A DNA stretch of 64,000 nucleotides from Prosthecobacter algae (GCF_039542385.1 NZ_BAABIA010000004.1:124001-188000), one strand, 5' to 3'. Positions 29,532 through 38,992 are shown, counted from the stretch's first letter. Made by a program: numbers and translations. Notes: generated by a model from the sequence alone, not told the origin.

Positions 29532-30248
29532 ATGAAGATCTTCACACCTGCTCTCCTGGCCACCCTTTTCGCTGCATCCTGCCTGCACGCAGATGTCGCC
29601 GCTCCTGTGGCTGACCCGGATCTGCCACAGCCCCTTGACACGACGTTTGCCGAGGCTCTGCTGACGGAGTCACCCTTCACCCGCTCGGTGAATCTGGAGG
29701 AGTCGCTTCAGCTCACTGGCATGGCCTATGTGGCGGGGCATCCTGTGGCCACAGTCTTAAACAAAGCCACCCATCAGAGCTACCTCGTCACCGATCAGCC
29801 TAACGAAATGGGTTGGCACCTCACGGCCGCAATGGCTGGCACGGACCTCAGCAATTCCCAGGTGGAAATGCAGGTGGGACCAGAGACCCTGGTCATGCAT
29901 TATCACGGCCAGTCCATGTCTCCTGGCGAAGATGCAAAGGACCGCTCAAAAAGCCGCCTGGCCGGCAAGGGAGAAGGCAAAAAGGCCTCAGGTAAAACCG
30001 CAGCATCCTCTTTGTTAGGCGATAAAGGGCGCGAGCTTTATGCCTCGCTCTCTCCCGAGGCCAGAGGTAAGTTCAAGGACCTAGTGAGGTCCCAGCTCGA
30101 CAAGAAGCCGGACATGACCCCTGAGCAAAGCTCCGCCTACGCTCAGAAGGTCTTTGCCAAGATCAAAGAAAACGACCGCCCTTCGGCTGCGGGCACTCCC
30201 AAGCCCCCTAAACAAAGCAAGCCAGTCAAAAAGAAACAGGGAGCCTGA
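29532..30248 (+). CDS. Exported protein of unknown function
   Basis: 238 residues. The ATG at 29532 gives a signal peptide (MKIFTPALLATLFAASCLHA); a TTG at 29508 is also open. A globular part of about 110 residues (residues 30-135, with SVNLEESLQLTGMAYVAGHP and NKATHQSYLVTD) is followed by a Lys-rich, alanine/serine-rich tail (GKGEGKKASGKTA ... KQSKPVKKKQGA) that could contact nucleic acid or envelope polymers. I do not recognise the family. Its TGA abuts the TGA of the convergent L,D-transpeptidase gene (shared TGATCA), so there is no intergenic space. Confidence 0.7.
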   Translation: MKIFTPALLATLFAASCLHADVAAPVADPDLPQPLDTTFAEALLTESPFTRSVNLEESLQLTGMAYVAGHPVATVLNKATHQSYLVTDQPNEMGWHLTAAMAGTDLSNSQVEMQVGPETLVMHYHGQSMSPGEDAKDRSKSRLAGKGEGKKASGKTAASSLLGDKGRELYASLSPEARGKFKDLVRSQLDKKPDMTPEQSSAYAQKVFAKIKENDRPSAAGTPKPPKQSKPVKKKQGA

Positions 30249-31328
30249 TCAATGGATCGAGACGGCCACCCCTGCACGCAGGCGGGTGGCCAGCCGCACG
30301 ATGTCCCAATTGGCCAGCCGCACGCAGCCATGGCTGGCGCTGCGACCGATGGCATCCGGATCACCCGTGCCATGCAGGCCGATGCCACGCTTGTTCAGGG
30401 CGATCCAGATCACCCCCACCGGATTGTTAGGCCCTGGGGACAGCAGGTAGGTTTCATCGCTCCGCTCGCCTGTCTTCAGAAAGGATTCATCGTAGCGGAA
30501 GTCGGGCAGCCGGGCGATGCCGCGCACCTTCCAGTCGCCTTCAGGAGACTGGGTCTGCTGTGAACCGATGGTGACCGGGAAGGCGGCCGTCAGCTTTCCA
30601 GCTTCAAACAGCCGCAGCATGTTGTCGCCAGCATCCACCTTCACCTCGATCTTGGCAGCCGTGCCCTCTGGAGTTTCCTTGTCGGAGGTCTTGTCTGCAT
30701 TCTTGCCCTTGGGTTTGTCATCGTCTTCACCGCTGTCAGTCAGGTCCAAAAGGGGCAGGTCTTTGACCGCTGCCACATCAAAGGGCTCCACGTTTGGCAC
30801 CTTGATTTTGTCACCCGCCTTCACGCTTTCCAGCTTGCCGGAATTCAGCTCCTTGAGGAAGTCGAGATCGCAGTGAAATTTCTCCGCCAGAGCTTCCGCG
30901 AGACTGGCATAGGGCAGCCACTTCAGCTTCGCCATGGCCTTCACTTCTTTGGGCAATTCGCCCACGGTCTTCTGGTCTGCTTCGGTCACCGTGTATTCGA
31001 TGAAGGCCGGGCCGATGCTGGCCAGATCCAGGTCCTTGAGATCAGGCAAAGGGCGCTTGGCCTTGTCATCCTTGGCTGGCTCCGCTGCCGTTGCCTCTTC
31101 TTTCCCCTGTGCCTGGCGGTACAGGTGGAACGCCTTCTCTGTAAAGCCCCCGTAGTGGCCATCGATCTTGCCTGGGCCAAAGCCTGCGCGGTCCAGGAAG
31201 ACTTGGAGCAGGGTTGCGGCCTCCACATCCGAAGATGCAGCAGGCGGATCGGTCTGCGCCGCGAAGGCAGAGGTGAACGGCCCGAAGAGGCAGGCAGCCA
31301 GAAGCAGGAAACGTGGAAACGGATTCAT
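30249..31328 (-). CDS. L,D-transpeptidase (YkuD domain) with LysM-like module
   Basis: 359 residues from the ATG at 31328, beginning with a signal peptide (MNPFPRFLLLAACLFGPFTS). An N-terminal peptidoglycan-binding-like helix set (LLQVFLDRAGFGPGKIDGHY) is followed by a LysM-like segment (YASLAEALAEKFHCDLDFLK, KVPNVEPF). The C-terminal YkuD domain has IGLHGTGDPDAIG and the catalytic SASHGCVRLAN Cys/His. It would form 3-3 crosslinks in peptidoglycan or attach proteins to it, in the periplasm. The linker is acidic and lysine rich. Confidence 0.9.
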   Translation of the reverse strand: MNPFPRFLLLAACLFGPFTSAFAAQTDPPAASSDVEAATLLQVFLDRAGFGPGKIDGHYGGFTEKAFHLYRQAQGKEEATAAEPAKDDKAKRPLPDLKDLDLASIGPAFIEYTVTEADQKTVGELPKEVKAMAKLKWLPYASLAEALAEKFHCDLDFLKELNSGKLESVKAGDKIKVPNVEPFDVAAVKDLPLLDLTDSGEDDDKPKGKNADKTSDKETPEGTAAKIEVKVDAGDNMLRLFEAGKLTAAFPVTIGSQQTQSPEGDWKVRGIARLPDFRYDESFLKTGERSDETYLLSPGPNNPVGVIWIALNKRGIGLHGTGDPDAIGRSASHGCVRLANWDIVRLATRLRAGVAVSIH

Positions 31329-31372
31329 GCACAGCATTCGCGGCTGTGCACCTCACTGGCTGTGCATCTGTG

Positions 31373-32419
31373 TTACCTCACCAGCATCCACAGCGTGCTG
31401 GCTCCGTGGCCTGCGGGGAAATCGGTCTGCGAGGCGATCCTCACATAGTCCACGGCCCGCCGCTTGATCTTAGCGCACTGTCGCGAGCGGCGTTCCAGGG
31501 AGACGGGATCCAGCTTCGTGCAGTTGGTGGAAAGCAGGATGGCGCACTTGGGCATGGCCAGCTCGAGGGCGGCATTCACCAGGTCTTCAAAATGCTGCTC
31601 CACCTGCCAGAGACGCCCCTTGTCATTCCGTGAGAACGTGGGCGGATCCAAGATGATGACGTCGAAGCGTTCGCCCCTGCGTTCCAGCCTGGGCATGAGT
31701 TCCTGCGCATCGTCGGCGATGAAACGATGCTTTGTTTCAGCAATGCCATTGAGCGCGAGGTTTTGCTTGCCGCGATCCAGCGACTTCTTGGAAAGGTCCA
31801 CGCTCACCGTTTCAGCCCCTGCAAGCCCGGCGACGACGGTGAAGCTGCAGGTGTAGGCAAAGGTGTTCAGCATCCGCTTCGGCTTGAAGAGGGGAAGCTG
31901 GGCCCGGTTGGCACGCTGATCCAGGAACAGGCCGTGGCTGTAGCCTGCGGCAAAATCCAGGCCGTAGCGCACTCCGGCTTCCGTTACGACGGTGGTCATG
32001 GGAAGCGTGGCATCGCCGCTTTTTAGCACGGGGGATATCCGCTCGTCGTTCTTCAATGGCAAAAAGCGGGTGAACACACGCACCGGTGCCCAGCCCGACT
32101 GGCTGCTCCAGGTTTCCAGCCCAGCGCTCAGTTCCGCCAGGGCCGCATCGTTTTTATGGGAGATCATGGCGTCGTCTCCCAGGCGCTCCACCCAGCCCCC
32201 GGAACCTGAACCGATGCGGTGGGCAGTGGTCCCGGCTGCTTCAAAAAGAGCTCTTTGGGCAGGCGCAATCCAGGTGATGGGTTGCACGGCAGGACGTCGG
32301 GAAAGGGAGGGATGCACCTCGCATCCTGCCGCAGAATCCGGCCCTGAGCAAACTGCACGTGCAAACACAGTCCAGAGGCAAGATTTCACTTTGCCAAATT
32401 CAGTCTTCGCCACAACCAT
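31373..32419 (-). CDS. Class I SAM-dependent methyltransferase, RlmI-like
   Basis: 348 residues if started at the ATG 32419; the first 45 residues look weakly conserved and a later alternative start is possible. Core motifs are GLDFAAGYSHGLFLDQRANR, the SAM-binding LNTFAYTCSFTVVAGLAGAE, VSVDLSKKSLDRGKQNLALN and DVIILDPPTFSR. These match the 23S rRNA (cytosine-C5) methyltransferase group RlmI/RlmK, without the N-terminal PUA domain. A catalytic Cys is plausible in LLSTNCTKLD. The target base is not certain. Confidence 0.8.
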   Translation of the reverse strand: MVVAKTEFGKVKSCLWTVFARAVCSGPDSAAGCEVHPSLSRRPAVQPITWIAPAQRALFEAAGTTAHRIGSGSGGWVERLGDDAMISHKNDAALAELSAGLETWSSQSGWAPVRVFTRFLPLKNDERISPVLKSGDATLPMTTVVTEAGVRYGLDFAAGYSHGLFLDQRANRAQLPLFKPKRMLNTFAYTCSFTVVAGLAGAETVSVDLSKKSLDRGKQNLALNGIAETKHRFIADDAQELMPRLERRGERFDVIILDPPTFSRNDKGRLWQVEQHFEDLVNAALELAMPKCAILLSTNCTKLDPVSLERRSRQCAKIKRRAVDYVRIASQTDFPAGHGASTLWMLVR

Positions 32420-32477
32420 GAGTCGCCCAGCCCAGAGGCTGGAAACTCGCAACCTTACTCAAGACTTTCCCTGAACC

Positions 32478-32666
32478 ATGCGGAGCCAGAAACAGACCAA
32501 TAAGCCACCTCGGCCCTTCAAGAGTGGCAACTCAAACTTCGGGTGGGGCGGGAATAGCAACGGCGGTTTTATCCCCGGGCAGAAACCGGCGGTCAAAGTG
32601 AAGAAAAAAATGGTAGAGGAGCAGGTCCCACCGCCCCCGGAATCCTCGCCACCCGCGCAGGAATAG
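32478..32666 (+). CDS. Small basic, proline/glycine-rich protein (uncertain)
   Basis: 62 residues, ATG at 32478, starting divergently just 58 bp from the methyltransferase gene. The composition is Lys/Pro/Gly/Asn rich (SGNSNFGWGGNSNGGF) with a PPPPESSPP tail, and it is probably disordered. The distinct composition and defined start favour a real small gene, but there is no known family. Confidence 0.4.
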   Translation: MRSQKQTNKPPRPFKSGNSNFGWGGNSNGGFIPGQKPAVKVKKKMVEEQVPPPPESSPPAQE

Positions 32667-32728
32667 GCCCCGGCTTCCCCTTTCGGAAGCGGTTGCCTTT
32701 CACGGTTTTCAGGCCTCTTTTGCCGGGC

Positions 32729-33499
32729 ATGAAAACTCTTCACTTCCTGCTCGCCCTTGCCGCCGGGATAGGGGCTCCCCATCTCGCCCAGGCTCAAAGC
32801 GACACCGCTCACCATCGTGCGATCTACAGTCAGATCAATCAGCAGGAAAAGTCTCTCCAGCGCGTCACAGGCACACACCGGGACGACCCTTTGGTCTTTG
32901 AACTGACCGGCTGGATGGAAAAAGGTGTGCTGCGAAAGATCGTCGCCAAGTCCAATGAAGACGGGGCAGGGACGGAAGAATACTACCTGGAAAACGAGAA
33001 GCCTCTGTTTGTTTACAGCACCTACTCGAGGAACCATCTCAGCGCCACTCCGCTGCGCATTGAAAACCGGCTGTATTTCAAAGAGGGGGAGATCTTCAAA
33101 TGGCTGACCAATGACAAGGACGCCGGTGTCCTGCATGGCGAAGATTACGCGGCTGAAGGTGAGCGGTTGACCGCCAATTGTGCTGCCTTCGTGGCAGCCC
33201 TAAAGTCAAAGGGGCCTGCGAAAGCCATCGCGCCAACCCAGGTTACCGAAGGCGTCTTTGCAGGCATTGAGGAGGGCGACTACGCTCACTGGAACATGCG
33301 AACGGCGGCAGGGAAGGAACTCTCATGGTTCGTCCTGCGCCCAGATGCCACGGTTGAAAAGGTGCTCGAAAATCCAAAGGCCTTTGCAGGTCGCAAATGC
33401 AAAGTCACCTGGAAGGAATCAACGGAGGACATCCCGGAAGTCGGCGGCAAGATGAAGGTCCAGCAGATCCTCAGCGTGGAATGGACCGGCGGAAAATAG
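32729..33499 (+). CDS. Exported protein of unknown function
   Basis: 256 residues from the ATG at 32729, which starts a signal peptide (MKTLHFLLALAAGIGAPHLA, then QAQ). The mature part first resembles a small lipocalin-like or beta-rich module (VFELTGWMEKGVLRKIVAKS, LFVYSTYS, RIENRLYFKEGEIFKW). The second half (WNMRTAAGKELSWFVLRPDA, GRKCKVTWKESTEDIP) looks like a separate small beta domain. No family name can be given. It ends 31 bp from the convergent helicase gene. Confidence 0.7.
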   Translation: MKTLHFLLALAAGIGAPHLAQAQSDTAHHRAIYSQINQQEKSLQRVTGTHRDDPLVFELTGWMEKGVLRKIVAKSNEDGAGTEEYYLENEKPLFVYSTYSRNHLSATPLRIENRLYFKEGEIFKWLTNDKDAGVLHGEDYAAEGERLTANCAAFVAALKSKGPAKAIAPTQVTEGVFAGIEEGDYAHWNMRTAAGKELSWFVLRPDATVEKVLENPKAFAGRKCKVTWKESTEDIPEVGGKMKVQQILSVEWTGGK

Positions 33500-33530
33500 T
33501 CCGCAGTCCCGCCATGTGATATGCTTGGCG

Positions 33531-34652
33531 TTAGACCCTCAGTTCGCGGAAGGTCACATGCAGCGCCTTTTCAAGCTGGGGCAGCTTCCATTTTTCCTTC
33601 GGGTGGATGAGGCAGAGCGACATTCCTTTTTTGCCAGCTCGAGCCGTGCGGCCGCTGCGGTGCGTGTAGTATTCCAGTTGATCCGGGAGCTGGTGATGGA
33701 TCACAAAGGCCAGATCCGCCACATCAATGCCGCGCGCGGCCACATCGGTGGCGACGACGAACTGCACGCGCTCCTTTTTAAAGGCCCGCATCACTTTGTC
33801 GCGCTCCTTCTGCATCAGGTCCCCCTGCAGCACATCGACAGGCAGGCCCAGGGCCGCCAGCTCGCGGCACAGGGTGTTGGCATCGGCCTTGGTTCGGCAG
33901 AAGATGATGCCTCGCCCTTCCTGCTGGCGTTTCAGGAAATCGCTGATGAACTCCGTCTTTTCCTCAGGCTTCAGGATCACAAACCGATGGTCAATGTCCG
34001 GGTTCACCACGTGCCCCTGGTCAATCTGGATCGTATGTGGATTCGGTGCCATGCAGCCTTTGATCAGCGTGTGAATCGCCTCTGGGAATGTCGCCGAAAA
34101 CAGCCAAGTGCTCTGCCTCTTCGTCGTCAGTTTCAGGATCTCTTGAAGCTCCTTTTTGAAACCCATGCTCAGCATCTCATCCGCCTCATCTAGCACCACG
34201 TGCTTGACGTTTTCCAGAGACAGGGCCCGCCGCTCGATCATGTCCATGATTCGCCCTGGAGTTCCCACCACGATGCAGGTCGGCCGTTTCAGCGCCTCCA
34301 CCTGCCGGTCGATGTTGTCACCCCCGGTGATCACCTCCACAAAGATTTTTTCCTGGACCTGCTTGGTGAACTTGAAGAGTTGTTTGCCGATCTGCTTCGC
34401 CAGTTCACGGGTCGGCGCAATCACTAGCCCCTGCACCACGGGCAGCTTCGCATTCATCTTCATCAGCAGCGGCAGGCCAAATGCCGCCGTCTTGCCCGTG
34501 CCCGTCTGGGCCTGAGCGACAAGATCCGCCCCCTCTTTCAGTAAGAACGGAATCACCCGCTGCTGTACCTGCGTCGGCATCAGAATCCCCAGCTCTTCCA
34601 GCCCACGGATCAAGTCATGACGAACACCCAGCTCTCTAAAATTTTGCGACAT
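33531..34652 (-). CDS. DEAD-box ATP-dependent RNA helicase
   Basis: 373 residues from the ATG at 34652. The motif set is complete: Q-motif (LMPTQVQQRVIP), I (AQTGTGKT), Ia (PTRELA), II (DEAD), III (SAT), IV/V (GIIFCRTKA, ATDVAARGID) and VI (HRSGRTARAG). The C-terminus is short, with no RNA-binding extension, so this is a minimal helicase core, probably acting in ribosome assembly or RNA turnover. It is monocistronic. Confidence 0.93.
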   Translation of the reverse strand: MSQNFRELGVRHDLIRGLEELGILMPTQVQQRVIPFLLKEGADLVAQAQTGTGKTAAFGLPLLMKMNAKLPVVQGLVIAPTRELAKQIGKQLFKFTKQVQEKIFVEVITGGDNIDRQVEALKRPTCIVVGTPGRIMDMIERRALSLENVKHVVLDEADEMLSMGFKKELQEILKLTTKRQSTWLFSATFPEAIHTLIKGCMAPNPHTIQIDQGHVVNPDIDHRFVILKPEEKTEFISDFLKRQQEGRGIIFCRTKADANTLCRELAALGLPVDVLQGDLMQKERDKVMRAFKKERVQFVVATDVAARGIDVADLAFVIHHQLPDQLEYYTHRSGRTARAGKKGMSLCLIHPKEKWKLPQLEKALHVTFRELRV

Positions 34653-34770
34653 TCCCCTGCCATCTCTCAGGATGGGCACGAATGCCAGCAGAATGAACTG
34701 TGAGCACTTTGGATCTGCTAGACTAGGAGTCCGCTTAAAATGGAGAAAAGTTTGTTCCGGTAGCCTCCTC

Positions 34771-35271
34771 TCAGAGGTTGGCTAGGTCTTCGGCCAGCCG
34801 GTCGAACATGGACAGCCAGCTAGGGTAGGCACCCGTGCGCCGGGCTATGGATTCCTTCACGTTCTGGTGGAGTTTCAGGAGGGTGCTGCCATCGGCCTGC
34901 TCGGTCAAAGTAAGGGTGACGGTGGTTTCAGCAGGCCACTCGGGATCATGGCCTGCTTCTTTGGCGGCAATCAGGTGCCCTGCCGCATCCGCAAGGGCCA
35001 TGGTGTAAACGAGGCGTTCAGGCGGCACGATCTCCAGGTAGGTTCCCAGGCACCAGCAGTCACCAAAGCTCGGGTTGCTAATGCGCGAGTGGAAGCTGCC
35101 ACCGACGCGAAAGTCAAAGCGGGCAAAATGGATGTCACAACCCTGGGGCGCGTGCCAGCGGGTGAGGTGGGCGCGATCTGTCCAGGCCTGCCACACAAGC
35201 TGGCGCGGCGCGCGGAAGGTGCGGGTGATGAGGACTTCGCCATCGGCAGAGGGTGGAGTGGGGCTTGTCAT
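34771..35271 (-). CDS. SRPBCC (AHSA1-type) domain protein
   Basis: 166 residues with the Aha1/START-like signature (ITRTFRAPRQLVWQAWTDRA, HLTRWHAPQGCD, VGGSFHSR, and a late helix WLSMFDRLAEDLANL). Proteins of this fold bind hydrophobic ligands. The start codon overlaps the stop of the ArsR gene by ATGA, so the two are co-translated; this is the common ArsR-SRPBCC cassette and expression should follow the operator at the ArsR start. Confidence 0.88.
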   Translation of the reverse strand: MTSPTPPSADGEVLITRTFRAPRQLVWQAWTDRAHLTRWHAPQGCDIHFARFDFRVGGSFHSRISNPSFGDCWCLGTYLEIVPPERLVYTMALADAAGHLIAAKEAGHDPEWPAETTVTLTLTEQADGSTLLKLHQNVKESIARRTGAYPSWLSMFDRLAEDLANL

Positions 35272-35636
35272 AGTGTTGGGAGGTCGGTTGGAGTTTGGGG
35301 GGGATGGGCTTGCAGTTCGGCAAGGTAAGTGTCCAGACGGTCAAAGCTGGCCTCCCAGTGGCGGCGGTAGCTTTCCATCCACGCCTGGGCCTGCTGCATG
35401 GGGCCGGCATTCAGGCTCAGCGAGTGGACTCGGCCCAGGCGGCGGCGGCTGATGAGGCCCGCCTCTTCAAGCACGCGCAGGTGCTTGGAGACGGCGGGCA
35501 GGGACATGGCGTGGGGTTTGGCCAGATCCGTCACACAGCAGTCACCCCGCGAAAGGTGGTCCAATAGGCTGCGACGGGTGGGATCCGCGAGGGCGGCAAA
35601 GGTAAGATTCAAAATTCCGGCCTGACATTTAACCAT
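35268..35636 (-). CDS. ArsR-family transcriptional repressor
   Basis: 122 residues from the ATG at 35636 ([20 protein letters not shown]); codons reach 35777 but are not coding-like. The winged helix-turn-helix is clear ([53 protein letters not shown]). There are no obvious metal-site cysteine pairs besides CC in the helix. Its start codon lies inside a perfect palindrome that is probably its own operator. It heads the two-gene unit with the SRPBCC protein. Confidence 0.9.
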   Translation of the reverse strand: MVKCQAGILNLTFAALADPTRRSLLDHLSRGDCCVTDLAKPHAMSLPAVSKHLRVLEEAGLISRRRLGRVHSLSLNAGPMQQAQAWMESYRRHWEASFDRLDTYLAELQAHPPQTPTDLPTL

Positions 35637-35646
35637 GTGGTTAAAT
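35627..35646. promoter_or_regulatory. Palindromic operator over the ArsR start codon
   Basis: ATTTAACCATGTGGTTAAAT has 9-bp arms (ATTTAACCA/TGGTTAAAT) and a TG spacer; the regulator's ATG is embedded in it. ArsR/SdpR-type repressors are known to use AACCA-type dyads, so autoregulation by blocking the start region is likely. The divergent dienelactone hydrolase gene (ATG at 35767) lies 120 bp away and might be co-regulated. Confidence 0.65.
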
Positions 35647-35766
35647 ATTGCGTTCAACAAAAAGAGCAAGAGCTCTTTTCTGAACAATGGCTGCCCGCGC
35701 TTGTTACGAGACCACCACCGGATTTTCCCGCTTCCAGCCTTCCCATTCGTCGCGCCGTTCTTTACC

Positions 35767-36672
35767 ATGCCGCGCATGAACCGCCAAACTGCCGCCGACT
35801 TTGATCAGGATCTCCTCAATCTGTATGACGACTATGCCCATGGCCGCGTGGACCGGCGGGGCTTTTTGGAGCGCGCCTCCCGGTTCGCCGTAGGCGGCAT
35901 TACGGCGGCGGCTCTGCTGGAAATGCTCAGCCCCAATTATGCCCTGGCCGAGCAGGTGGCAAAGGACGATCCACGCATCCAGGCTGCCTATGCGGAGTAT
36001 GATTCGCCCCAGGGGGCAGGCAAGATGCGCGGCCTGCTGGTAAAGCCCGCCAAGGCGGAGGACAAGCTTCCTGGCGTCCTGGTCATCCATGAAAACCGGG
36101 GCCTCAATCCTTACATCGAGGACGTGGCCCGCCGGGTGGCCGTGGCAGGCTATGTGGCCTTTGCTCCCGATGCCCTTTTCCCTCTCGGCGGTTATCCTGG
36201 CAGTGATGATAAGGGGCGTGAGATGCAGGCCAAACGCGACCCCGCGCAGATGACCGAGGACTTCATTGCCGCCGCCCAATGGCTGGCCGCACATGACGGT
36301 TGCAATGGCAAGGTGGGCGTGGTCGGCTTCTGCTACGGAGGTGGCATGTCAAACACACTTGCGGTTAGGTTGCCAGACGTCATTCTTGCTGCCGTCCCTT
36401 TCTACGGCCGCCAGCCCGCCGCCGAGGATGTGCCCAAGATCAAAGCCGCCCTGCTGATCCACAACGCAGAGATGGACCAGAAGGTCAACGAAGGCTGGCC
36501 AGCCTACGAAGCCGAGCTGAAAAAGGCCAATGTCCGCTACACCGCCCACATGTATCCGGGTGCCAATCACGGCTTCCACAATGACACGACGCCTCGTTAC
36601 GATGCCGCCGCTGCCAAACTGGCCTGGGAGAGGACCCTTGCTTTCTTCAACGAGACCCTCAAGGCTGGCTGA
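35767..36672 (+). CDS. Dienelactone hydrolase family protein with Tat-like leader
   Basis: 301 residues from the ATG at 35767 (35776 also possible). The N-terminus has a Tat-type motif ([20 protein letters not shown]) inside a long leader. The alpha/beta-hydrolase shows the DLH nucleophile Cys in [10 protein letters not shown], the acidic residue region [12 protein letters not shown] and the His of [10 protein letters not shown], plus [17 protein letters not shown]. Family members hydrolyse dienelactone or other esters; the export signal suggests periplasmic action. Confidence 0.88.
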   Translation: MPRMNRQTAADFDQDLLNLYDDYAHGRVDRRGFLERASRFAVGGITAAALLEMLSPNYALAEQVAKDDPRIQAAYAEYDSPQGAGKMRGLLVKPAKAEDKLPGVLVIHENRGLNPYIEDVARRVAVAGYVAFAPDALFPLGGYPGSDDKGREMQAKRDPAQMTEDFIAAAQWLAAHDGCNGKVGVVGFCYGGGMSNTLAVRLPDVILAAVPFYGRQPAAEDVPKIKAALLIHNAEMDQKVNEGWPAYEAELKKANVRYTAHMYPGANHGFHNDTTPRYDAAAAKLAWERTLAFFNETLKAG

Positions 36673-36795
36673 ACTCTCTCTTTCTGGCGGTCTCTGAGCA
36701 CCGTGATGCGAATTACAATCCGTTCGCGGCCATGCTTCTCCGTGAACTTGAATTCCGCCGTTCTTGTGGGTAGCTGATCTTCACCCCCATTCACC

Positions 36796-37263
36796 ATGCC
36801 TCACGTCCCTGGTCTCCGCAGTTGCTACGCCAAAGTCGGCCGCCTCATCCACTTTGGCCGCATGCTGGATAAGATTCGCCTCCATGCCCAGGGCAAGCTT
36901 CCTGCCGACTACGTACCCCTCGTCGGCGATAGCCAGGTTTACACGCTCGACAGCCGCCTCTGCCGCTTCCTCGGCGTGCCTTATGAGATCATCCGGCATC
37001 ATGTCCTTCTTCATCCCGCCGAGAGTGACGAAGACATCCTCACCTGGACTCAGGCACGCGGCGCTCTGCGTTCGGATGAAGAGTGTCACATCTGGAACCG
37101 CTTCATTGCCAAACTCGGCTGGCGCGATGAACGCAGCCACGTCCTCCCCCAGCGCATCATCGACAGCGGCCTAACCGGAAAGACCATCGAAACCCTCATC
37201 GACCACATTGAGTACGACGAAGGCCGTGACCCCGTCGCCGACCGTTCCTGGGAGAAGATCTAG
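36796..37263 (+). CDS. DUF5069 domain protein
   Basis: 155 residues, the full domain (LRSCYAKVGRLIHFGRMLDK, then IRLHAQGKLP, YEIIRHHV and CHIWNRFIAK). This is a small cytoplasmic family of unknown function common in Verrucomicrobia. It is monocistronic, with no hint of partners. Confidence 0.82.
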   Translation: MPHVPGLRSCYAKVGRLIHFGRMLDKIRLHAQGKLPADYVPLVGDSQVYTLDSRLCRFLGVPYEIIRHHVLLHPAESDEDILTWTQARGALRSDEECHIWNRFIAKLGWRDERSHVLPQRIIDSGLTGKTIETLIDHIEYDEGRDPVADRSWEKI

Positions 37264-37413
37264 CCGATCGTTGTCAGGCGTCATCGCTAGCAATCATTCT
37301 CCCATGTTCCCCCTAACACTGATGTTGGTATGCGACCGCTTCGCTGTCCTGGAATTTTGGTGACACGCCTGCTCTGGCGGGGTAAAGCAAGCGACTGTAT
37401 GTGGAACTTGCGA

Positions 37414-38193
37414 ATGAATCAAATGTGGTTGGGCATCAGCCTTTTAATTCTTGTGCCTGCAATGGTTCAGGCGGGTGGAAAACATTTGGAAGTGATGGCT
37501 CCTCTGTGTATGCAACATGATTTTCATGGTAAACCACACTTGGTGACGGAAAGCAGTTTCGAGTCCTCCGAGGGGGATCAGGACAAATTGGAATCCGTCA
37601 AGCGTTCTGAGTATGACAAAGATGGAAACGCGATCCGGGTGGAAACCTTTGATTCTTCAAATCGTAAGACTGACTCAGAGATATACACTTACGACGAGGG
37701 GGGCACGTGGGTATCACTTGTTGAATTGAGCGAGGGCACCCAAACCACCTATCAAATCTTTGTGGATCTCAAAACGAAACGCATCGCCAAGGTGGACCAG
37801 CGATCAAAAAACACCGAGTTCATCAGCTATTCCGAGCAAGGCTTTGAATTGGGAAGTATTACTCAAACTATCGCAGGGAAGACTTTGGAGAAGACGACAT
37901 TCAAGCGGAATGCCCTCAACAAAGAAGAACATGTTCTTTTTGAAGAGCCGATTGGAAAAAAGACATCCGAATTTATCATCCAATGGCTGCCCGAAGGTTT
38001 TGAGCGTACTTCCACCATCATCATGCACGACAAGGACGGGGATCAATTCGTCATGACTTATGAATACCCTGAAATCGATTCGGCAGGGAATTGGCTAACC
38101 CAGATTGAAAAATCAGTTCTGATTCTAAAGAACGGCGAAAAACGTTCACTGCCAACTGTGACCAACAAACGGAAGATCACTTATTATCCTTAG
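37414..38193 (+). CDS. Exported protein of unknown function
   Basis: About 259 residues. The ATG at 37414 (MNQMWLGISLLILVPAMVQA) gives the best signal peptide; 37399 and 37330 are in-frame alternatives. The mature sequence is a run of beta strands with repeated Y-D-x-x-G-N-like turns (SEYDKDGNAIRVETFDSSNR, IYTYDEGGTW, YEYPEIDSAGNWL), reminiscent of RHS/YD-type or toxin-immunity-style strands. Base composition is more AT-rich than its neighbours, which suggests acquisition. No family assigned. Confidence 0.65.
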   Translation: MNQMWLGISLLILVPAMVQAGGKHLEVMAPLCMQHDFHGKPHLVTESSFESSEGDQDKLESVKRSEYDKDGNAIRVETFDSSNRKTDSEIYTYDEGGTWVSLVELSEGTQTTYQIFVDLKTKRIAKVDQRSKNTEFISYSEQGFELGSITQTIAGKTLEKTTFKRNALNKEEHVLFEEPIGKKTSEFIIQWLPEGFERTSTIIMHDKDGDQFVMTYEYPEIDSAGNWLTQIEKSVLILKNGEKRSLPTVTNKRKITYYP

Positions 38194-38236
38194 CCCACCC
38201 CGAAAGTCAGGCAAGGCGCGAGCGTTGAGATTTAGG

Positions 38237-38992
38237 TTAGCGCACCTCAACTGAACTGCCCAGCCAAGCATCAAAGCGCGTTGTGCCGAGCAGGGGATTC
38301 GCACCGGGCGTGAGGCTCTGGTCATTGACTTCGGTGCCAAAGTATCCGGCATCACGGTCTGTCTCCACCCTGCGGTCATCCAGGGTCGCACTCAGGTAGC
38401 GGCGGGCGATTTCATCCAGCCGGATCGGCTCGGGACCGGCCAGTTCCACCATGCCTCGGGCGGGCGCAGCGACGGCGATTTCCACCAAAGCGGTTGCCAC
38501 ATCTTCCGCGGCAATCGGCTGCATGAGCACCGAGGACAAACGTACCGTCTTCCCCACCGTGCTGGCGTGGGCAATGCTGCTGACGAATTCAAAAAACTGC
38601 GTCGCGCGGACGATGGTGTAAGGAATTGGGGATGCTTGGATGAGCTGTTCCTGCGCCATCTTCGCACGGAAGTAACCGCTGGCCAGCAGACGCTCCGTGC
38701 CTACCACCGACAGCGCGATGTGATGCTTCATTCCAGCGGCCTTTTCAGCCGCCAGCAGGTTGCGGCCCGAGGTCTCAAAGAACTCCATCACAGGCCCGTC
38801 TTCAAAGGAGGGCGAATTCGCCACATCCACCACCACCTGCGCACCTGCCAGTGCCTCCGCCAAGCCTTCACCCGTCAGAGTATTGACACCCGTGCGCGGA
38901 GAGGCAGCCACCACCTCGTGGCCCCGCTGGCGAAGCTTGTGGGTGAGCTTGCCCCCGATGAGGCCCGTGCCACCGATGATGACGATTTTCAT
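38237..38992 (-). CDS. NmrA-like NAD(P)-binding protein
   Basis: 251 residues from the ATG at 38992, chosen because it directly opens the Rossmann strand MKIVIIGGTGLIGGKLTHKL (GGTGLIG at 7-13); an upstream ATG at 39028 adds a polar stub. Other marks are VVDVANSPSFED and PIPYTIVRATQFFEFV, typical of atypical SDR/NmrA sugar- or quinone-reductase relatives. It diverges from a LysR gene across 110 bp, so that regulator probably controls it. Confidence 0.87.
   Translation of the reverse strand: MKIVIIGGTGLIGGKLTHKLRQRGHEVVAASPRTGVNTLTGEGLAEALAGAQVVVDVANSPSFEDGPVMEFFETSGRNLLAAEKAAGMKHHIALSVVGTERLLASGYFRAKMAQEQLIQASPIPYTIVRATQFFEFVSSIAHASTVGKTVRLSSVLMQPIAAEDVATALVEIAVAAPARGMVELAGPEPIRLDEIARRYLSATLDDRRVETDRDAGYFGTEVNDQSLTPGANPLLGTTRFDAWLGSSVEVR

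Noticed and set aside
36781-37140. 119-codon minus-strand frame opposite the DUF5069 gene
   Set aside because: The plus-strand DUF5069 protein is a recognised family; the reverse frame is its shadow.
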